DNA of 9,331 nucleotides from contig CANETG010000092.1 of assembly GCA_947440875.1 (NCBI GenBank), positions 1 to 9,331 on the forward strand, in the 5' to 3' direction. The notes below the pieces were generated by a model, which was given only the letters and a program-made list of their open reading frames with translations, searched no databases and had not been told where the DNA came from. The stretch comes from Bacteriovoracaceae bacterium. GTDB lineage: Bacteria > Bdellovibrionota > Bacteriovoracia > Bacteriovoracales > Bacteriovoracaceae. This document shows, in pieces, positions 6,301 through 9,331 of this stretch (within the stretch, counting starts at the first letter, position 1; each line of letters opens with the position of its first letter). The translations under genes and the position numbers were made by a program.

Positions 6301-8466
6301 AGTTTATTTAACAACGTCACTCTCTCAAGTAACGCTGATACGATGGTCGGTTTTTCTCCCTTCCGCTCTTTTGAAGGAAAAACACTTCCCACCACGACAG
6401 TGATTGAAAAAACACTCGTGCGCGATGCTTGTCTGCGCCGTCCGGGACAAGTTTGTCAGACAGATCTCGATTGTTCTCCTAATAAATTCCACGCCGAACA
6501 AACAGAAGTCTTCAGTCTTTCCTATTTTGGTAACCAGGCCGAAAAAAATTACTACACTGAATTCATGGTCTGTGGTCAGAGTGCAGCGGAACCAATTTTT
6601 GGTGACACTGCTGCGTACAAAGCCTACGACATGGCAAAGAATCGTTGCTGCCGCGAAGTGGGCAAAGACTTCACGACCTACACCAATTACATCCCCACAG
6701 CAGTGACAGAAGGATCCTACGATCCGGCTTCGATTGGTCTTAAAATGTCACTTGATACAATCACCGGAATAACACTCCCGAACGATCCCAAACGGTACTC
6801 TCGTTTAGCAACCGTCGAAGGCCTCGGTGGGGCCTCACGACCCCTTCTTTCTTCGTACCAAGACAGAGCTGTCAGTGGTGTTGTGGAAGCAGATCCATTC
6901 GGCGGCAACGTGTTTACTCCGAATCAGTGGAAGACACTGACAGAAGGAAATTCAGAGAGCTGTTGCGGCGGTGGTTGGATGAGAAAATTCTCTGATGGCA
7001 CCAATGACTGGACTAAAACTGATCGCGTCTCGCTTGATGTGACAGAGTTCCGTTGTCTCAATTCACGCTCCGTGATGCTCACGCGTCCAACGGAAGTTTT
7101 ACTCCCAAGTAAAGCGCTCTCAGAATACCCTGTGGCAGATCCGCAAGCTCTCGTTGATATCGATGAAGGTTTTTATTGTAAGGATGGAACCAACACGACT
7201 GGTGCCTGTGCCATGTATTCCTTCCTTGATTCACTCACCGTCTCTTCTCCTGTTTCGGATGGTTTCATCAACGTAAACGTAAGTACACGAGTCCCGACTT
7301 TTGGCGCTGCCAACCTTGATCACTACTTCAGTCCCAATTCTGCTGACAGTAACTCTTTGACGGTTATTAATTATAGTACCACTGGTGGCAGAAGAAATAT
7401 TTCGCTGAAAATTCCAAGTTATATCCCCGACACAGCTCTTGTCACAATGTTGGGAAGTATCGCGATGGATCCCGATAGTGGGGCCGATGTTTCATGTGTG
7501 ACCGGAAGTACAGGAGCTATTGCTTCGCTCGATCCATTGAATGATGGAGCTGCTCTTGGGTGCGCAGCTGGTTGTTGTTATCTGTATGACGATGCGGCAA
7601 GAGTGCTTGTTGTTTCTGCAAGTTCCGCTCTTCAGACGGGTGCATTCGCTGGCCGCACTGTTGGTGTCAACTTCACTGCAAGTGCCGCCGGTTTTAATAC
7701 CGCCGAAATTGCCAGAACAAAACCCGGATCAAACTCTTTCTATCTGAAAAAGTTTGGGAAGCTTGAACTCTCCGGTATTCCGCAGGTTCCACTTGAGCCG
7801 ATTTATTGTAACGACAACTCAAATGTTCTTGTCTCAGGAATCTTCGATATTCTTTCGGGAGTGACGAATAAGTCAACTCTCGAAGCAGGAACTTTTAACT
7901 TATCATTTAGTGATGGAACCAATATTTATTTGAATCACAAAGCACTTTTAAATGAACCGGTGTTCTCACCGAATGATTTCAAGTGCTGTACTCCCCTTGG
8001 AAAAACGGCCACAGCTGCTGCGAAATGCTGTTCTGGGTTCGGTACTTCAACAGGTACAACATCGGTGACCTGTAAACTTCCAGCGCGAACTGACCTCATG
8101 GTTTACTTTAATCGTTATGTGTCGAATGAAGGTCAAGGAACGGATCAGCCAGGCGGCGGTCTTCTTGAAGCGGATTTTAACTCACAGACGGGAGAACCGA
8201 ATCTCACCGCAGCAGTGAATCTTAAAATCACTGAACTCGGACGCGCTTACTGCTCGTCTGGAAAAGTTCGCCAGGGTGGTGCCTTCGGAAGATTTGAACC
8301 TGAACCGCAAGGACCTCTGACAAATGTATCGAGTCGGATCTATAATATTCTTGATTCCACGAGAGACGCCGGACAAAACTCAAGCGCGGGCACAACTGTG
8401 ACGACTGGGCACATTCCGTTTACTCAAGGTTTCCGCTGGAATCACCACTTGTACTGCAACGACTAG
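3397..8466 (+). CDS. Giant cysteine-rich lipoprotein with a LecA-like segment
   Basis: The product has 1689 residues. Residues 1-15 are a lipoprotein signal: MDVRY, seven leucines, then L-I-S-Cys15, which signal peptidase II would cleave and lipidate. Met follows Cys15, not Asp, so by the E. coli rule it goes to the outer membrane. A Thr/Ser/Gly/Pro linker (24-47) precedes a beta-rich N-terminal part. C175-A-T-C178 and a knot of C226, C231, C238-C239, C244 follow, then a second Thr/Gly/Ser linker (288-302). A central region has C507-P-T-C510, then ACWLPP at Cys561 and a PA-IL (LecA)-like segment around 597-658. Two cysteine modules share C-x-T-D-x-D-C (692-698 and 1020-1026). The C-terminal third has vicinal CC pairs and Y-C-[NK]-D motifs, the last forming the very C-terminus. 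About 55 cysteines and six CC pairs in all; no CxxCH, so it is not a multiheme cytochrome. No enzyme motif is recognised. A disulfide-rich cell-surface or adhesive protein is the most plausible role, by inference only. Confidence 0.94.
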   Translation: MDVRYLLLLLLLISCMPEGQVSNSKVSDESGDTTSGSTSGGTTTPPPIVTSLSFNYLGTTSQSITVNASNLNTANIIGTKVQDYLSDLTNFTDVTYCLVSTFQIGGINYDLRSRVIPVSFYDFIQKKTVRVYRVDFPDSTNSLSSCTGTLFSPDTSGTFTAQVSPATFFAAGSVCATCTSTLTSMKVRLFKKELTLREVPAANLNFTSMVLRIDPNNTTSENNNSCNNSTCQARGFDCCLDNQCVNDGGIKSAGVSQYPNLFATAEAEKEENPLAYLRYPQLYYICGNSTGTTTGSTTGGTGYDEAFEKKKKDYACIQNLKSQSSAVPFQSELLTKIYDPAADCLTSPADINEYYYYKSVVKRMYETCNCNKSSIELSVNECAPFDYEAVSLNGTEPNEIRCTVQAIDDGSTPIQARVSVSSRSAPHRFFDTAGVEKALSGSVVQEGSEFKYLDDAKILPSQSNFSMNAILGQMSVTLDQALPAKVITVALDEVYLLSTVSGTYTPCPTCGKDSWFPSLSAHPFSADGTGLQGLGHNTERDGFGNYNNSGNYEDTIFGRACWLPPTMIPFSHSAKGTAKAQRSNRLETQAALYANGYQRDWFGFNKGALIGSFDGVSWFAIGRGRIVRATTSKLFLAINAPFADLASPSIHEVNVEAYNGTTKASSFDYDPQFHNTDVNQNLGGTCQSFHQCSTDTDCVTKLGWEYMCADVKDIKTQWPEFAADANEKENSGIAATTYDSNGNPVTSTATTIDQILAKKGFPSTSTKRCVYRGAGAPCVVNSATISDLNRKKVLTCAPNFFCANAASTGLFNGKIARYGAQLEEIPLSRNHLFGRDANVLGRPLSYLSSSDTTNLTSGITSTLRENLAHNHSTAAVQAGICRPGKALPETINQVTLSNPLTQHQFSDASRRTDYISQIASCNSTLYTSYRQASCPVIGTDGNYEMFATATVAADHFQRARAQNVCGLQSLFNNVTLSSNADTMVGFSPFRSFEGKTLPTTTVIEKTLVRDACLRRPGQVCQTDLDCSPNKFHAEQTEVFSLSYFGNQAEKNYYTEFMVCGQSAAEPIFGDTAAYKAYDMAKNRCCREVGKDFTTYTNYIPTAVTEGSYDPASIGLKMSLDTITGITLPNDPKRYSRLATVEGLGGASRPLLSSYQDRAVSGVVEADPFGGNVFTPNQWKTLTEGNSESCCGGGWMRKFSDGTNDWTKTDRVSLDVTEFRCLNSRSVMLTRPTEVLLPSKALSEYPVADPQALVDIDEGFYCKDGTNTTGACAMYSFLDSLTVSSPVSDGFINVNVSTRVPTFGAANLDHYFSPNSADSNSLTVINYSTTGGRRNISLKIPSYIPDTALVTMLGSIAMDPDSGADVSCVTGSTGAIASLDPLNDGAALGCAAGCCYLYDDAARVLVVSASSALQTGAFAGRTVGVNFTASAAGFNTAEIARTKPGSNSFYLKKFGKLELSGIPQVPLEPIYCNDNSNVLVSGIFDILSGVTNKSTLEAGTFNLSFSDGTNIYLNHKALLNEPVFSPNDFKCCTPLGKTATAAAKCCSGFGTSTGTTSVTCKLPARTDLMVYFNRYVSNEGQGTDQPGGGLLEADFNSQTGEPNLTAAVNLKITELGRAYCSSGKVRQGGAFGRFEPEPQGPLTNVSSRIYNILDSTRDAGQNSSAGTTVTTGHIPFTQGFRWNHHLYCND
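4258..4302 (+). repeat. Thr/Gly/Ser-rich low-complexity linker
   Basis: This encodes residues 288-302 of the lipoprotein, a run of Thr, Gly and Ser with units such as TGST and TTGG. A similar tract is coded at 3466-3537 (residues 24-47), and a shorter one (STGTTS, residues 1551-1556) lies between two cysteine clusters. Such tracts usually act as flexible spacers, so they probably mark domain boundaries: N-terminal tether, first cysteine knot to the lysine-rich segment, and C-terminal cysteine cluster. Confidence 0.6.
5185..5370 (+). other. PA-IL (LecA)-like lectin segment within the lipoprotein
   Basis: Residues 597-658 read as a W-F-G-F-N-x-GALIGSFDG-x-x-WFAIG block, then a basic strand, then SKLFLAIN with an acidic residue five positions on (Asp644) and a closing beta strand (EVNVEAY). 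This order matches the C-terminal half of PA-IL/LecA-like beta-sandwich domains, which carry GALIG-x-IG...PFLIG followed by GRLYLGIN-D-N-x-x-x-DN. In LecA the Asn/Asp residues after the last strand bind calcium and galactose. Here only Asn639 and Asp644 are obvious, so sugar binding may be altered or lost. The assignment rests on motif resemblance alone. Confidence 0.45.
5452..5520 (+). other. Cysteine module 1 (C-x5-C-x-T-D-x-D-C)
   Basis: Residues 686-708 of the lipoprotein have Cys686, Cys692, Cys698 and Cys708, with CSTDTDC at 692-698, directly after the LecA-like segment. The second copy lies at residues 1012-1026. The spacing resembles small disulfide knots that sequence searches often match to the Dickkopf N-terminal cysteine-rich family; that assignment is tentative. 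Confidence 0.4.
6430..6474 (+). other. Cysteine module 2 (C-x7-C-x-T-D-x-D-C)
   Basis: Residues 1012-1026 have Cys1012, Cys1020 and Cys1026, with CQTDLDC at 1020-1026, matching CSTDTDC of the first module. Cys1059 and the CC pair at 1084-1085 follow. The two modules are about 330 residues apart, so this looks like an internal duplication or repeated use of one small disulfide unit. Confidence 0.4.
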
Positions 8467-8470
8467 AGGA
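8465..8470 (+). promoter_or_regulatory. Ribosome binding site overlapping the lipoprotein stop
   Basis: AGAGGA begins inside the TAG stop of the lipoprotein gene (8464-8466) and ends four bases before ATG 8475. Ribosomes finishing the 1689-codon gene would stop on this site, which favours coupled translation of the thioesterase. Confidence 0.75.
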
Positions 8471-8474
8471 CCTC

Positions 8475-8960
8475 ATGAAAAAGAATGCAAAAACCCCGTC
8501 TGAGTCTTCCGTCGAAATGCGCGAGATGGTCATGCCTAATAATACGAACGCACTGAATACCGTTTTCGGTGGAACGGTCATGAGCTGGATCGATATTGCG
8601 GCCGCCATGGTGGCCGCCCGTCACTGCGGAAAACCAGTGGTGACTGCTCACATTGATGATATTGATTTTCTGGCCCCGATCAAAGTGGGCTATCACGTAC
8701 TGATTCAGGCCTCAATGAATTACGTGGGTCGAACGTCGATGATTGTTGGTGTGAAAGTGACCTCAGAAAATCCCTACACGGGCGAAAGCAGGGGGACGAC
8801 TCGCGCCTATCTCACTTTCGTCGCTCTTGATGATCTCGGTCGTCCGGTGGAAGTGCCGGGTCTCACCCCTGAAAGTGAAGATGAAATCCGTCGCTATGAA
8901 AATGCGAAAATCCGCGTGGAACATAAGAAAGCCTTCAAAGGTACACAGAAAAAAAAATGA
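8475..8960 (+). CDS. Hot-dog-fold acyl-CoA thioesterase (YciA/YkhA type)
   Basis: This is a 161-residue cytoplasmic thioester hydrolase that splits acyl-CoA into free acid and CoA; the natural substrate cannot be told from sequence. One hot-dog domain covers residues 14-125: MVMPNNTNALNTVFGG, then VMSWIDIAAAM with the likely catalytic Asp40 on the central helix, VVTAHIDDIDFLAPI (55-69), the CoA-binding GRTSM (85-89), VTSENPYTGE, and AYLTFVALDDLGRPVEVP. These match the bacterial YciA and Bacillus YkhA group in order and length. Asn25 sits at the usual active-site Asn. The glycine normally found three residues later (N-x-x-G-T/D-x-FGG) is Asn28 here, a mild departure. The tail is Lys-rich and ends in KKK. 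The gene follows the lipoprotein by eight bases with a ribosome site on its stop, and its own TGA overlaps the next ATG, so it belongs to a tight operon with two exported proteins although it has no signal peptide. Confidence 0.93.
   Translation: MKKNAKTPSESSVEMREMVMPNNTNALNTVFGGTVMSWIDIAAAMVAARHCGKPVVTAHIDDIDFLAPIKVGYHVLIQASMNYVGRTSMIVGVKVTSENPYTGESRGTTRAYLTFVALDDLGRPVEVPGLTPESEDEIRRYENAKIRVEHKKAFKGTQKKK
8949..8957 (+). other. Run of nine A at the thioesterase stop / next start
   Basis: Nine consecutive A residues include the A of the downstream ATG (8957-8959), which overlaps the thioesterase TGA (8958-8960). A -1 slip, or one extra A in the transcript, would read from the thioesterase straight into the next protein. 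The downstream gene has AAAGG at 8937-8941, but 15 bases before its ATG, longer than usual, so it probably depends on coupled translation. Confidence 0.5.
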
Positions 8961-9331
8961 AAGGTATTTTTTTCATCATTCTTCTTTTCTCAATCGTGGC
9001 GATCGCCAAGGAAGAATGCGAAGACCATCGTCTGGAAACAATTCCTTCTGAGCTGGAACAACTTCACCGTTACGTTTCGTGGAATAGTGCGAGTTCCGAA
9101 CAGATTTCAAAAGCTCCCTGTAAAACAACAACTCTGCCGGGGCTTCCCGAGTTACAGCGTGTGATCGCAGCTTCACCTCCAGGTCAGGCAGATGCTGACA
9201 TACACGGCGTAAGAATTACCGGAGAGAATCCCAGGCTTGTGGACGCTTTCAGAAAACTCACTACGACGAGAGATATTTTAGGTTACCGCGAAGAACCATC
9301 CGCACAGATAAATATACAGGAACAATTCGCA
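8957..9331 (+). CDS. Secreted protein of unknown function, 5' part only
   Basis: The frame is open from ATG 8957 to the last base of the window, 125 codons without a stop, so the gene is cut by the window edge. It begins with a Sec signal peptide, MKG plus a Phe/Ile/Leu core ending A-I-A after residue 17. The mature part starts KEEC and has Cys21 and Cys55, perhaps a disulfide pair. There is no lipobox cysteine at the cleavage point. The visible part is soluble and mixed, with no recognised domain. The start is supported by the four-base overlap with the thioesterase stop and by the signal sequence coming at once. Export and cysteines are like the other two non-enzyme genes here, suggesting a shared envelope role, but the function is unknown. 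Confidence 0.85.
   Translation, partial: MKGIFFIILLFSIVAIAKEECEDHRLETIPSELEQLHRYVSWNSASSEQISKAPCKTTTLPGLPELQRVIAASPPGQADADIHGVRITGENPRLVDAFRKLTTTRDILGYREEPSAQINIQEQFA

Overview
The window carries five genes, all on the + strand, and no convincing minus-strand gene. In order they are a tRNA-dihydrouridine synthase (dusB type), a secreted cysteine-containing protein of 671 residues, a very large cysteine-rich lipoprotein of 1689 residues that fills more than half of the window, a small hot-dog-fold acyl-CoA thioesterase, and the first 125 codons of another secreted protein that runs off the right edge. There are no rRNA or tRNA genes, mobile elements, CRISPR arrays or phage genes.

The organism looks like a Gram-negative bacterium with an outer membrane. 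It has moderate GC, Sec signal peptides, a classic lipobox and AAAGG/GAGG Shine-Dalgarno sites. Very large cysteine-rich lipoproteins and secreted proteins of unknown function, interleaved with ordinary housekeeping genes, are typical of the predatory Bdellovibrionota (Bacteriovorax/Peredibacter/Bdellovibrio type). I lean that way, but it is an inference from style; no marker gene here proves it.

Layout: 1-86 is a leader with nested inverted repeats. dusB ends at 1181, and 54 bases later comes the secreted protein (1236-3251). A 145-base gap (3252-3396) is the only space roomy enough for an internal promoter. The giant lipoprotein (3397-8466) is followed after 8 bases by the thioesterase, whose ribosome binding site overlaps the lipoprotein stop codon. 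The thioesterase stop overlaps the start of the last gene inside a run of nine A residues. The last three genes are therefore almost certainly one transcript, probably translationally coupled.

How they work together: dusB and the thioesterase are cytoplasmic enzymes with no evident link to the envelope. The three exported proteins (secreted, lipoprotein, secreted) share unknown function and paired cysteines, and may form a surface or periplasmic assembly. The most interesting object is the lipoprotein. It has about 55 cysteines, six vicinal CC pairs, a duplicated C-x-T-D-x-D-C motif, recurring Y-C-[NK]-D motifs, Thr/Gly/Ser linkers, and an internal segment resembling the beta-sandwich of PA-IL (LecA)-like lectins. 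An adhesive or prey-contacting surface protein is a reasonable hypothesis but not shown.
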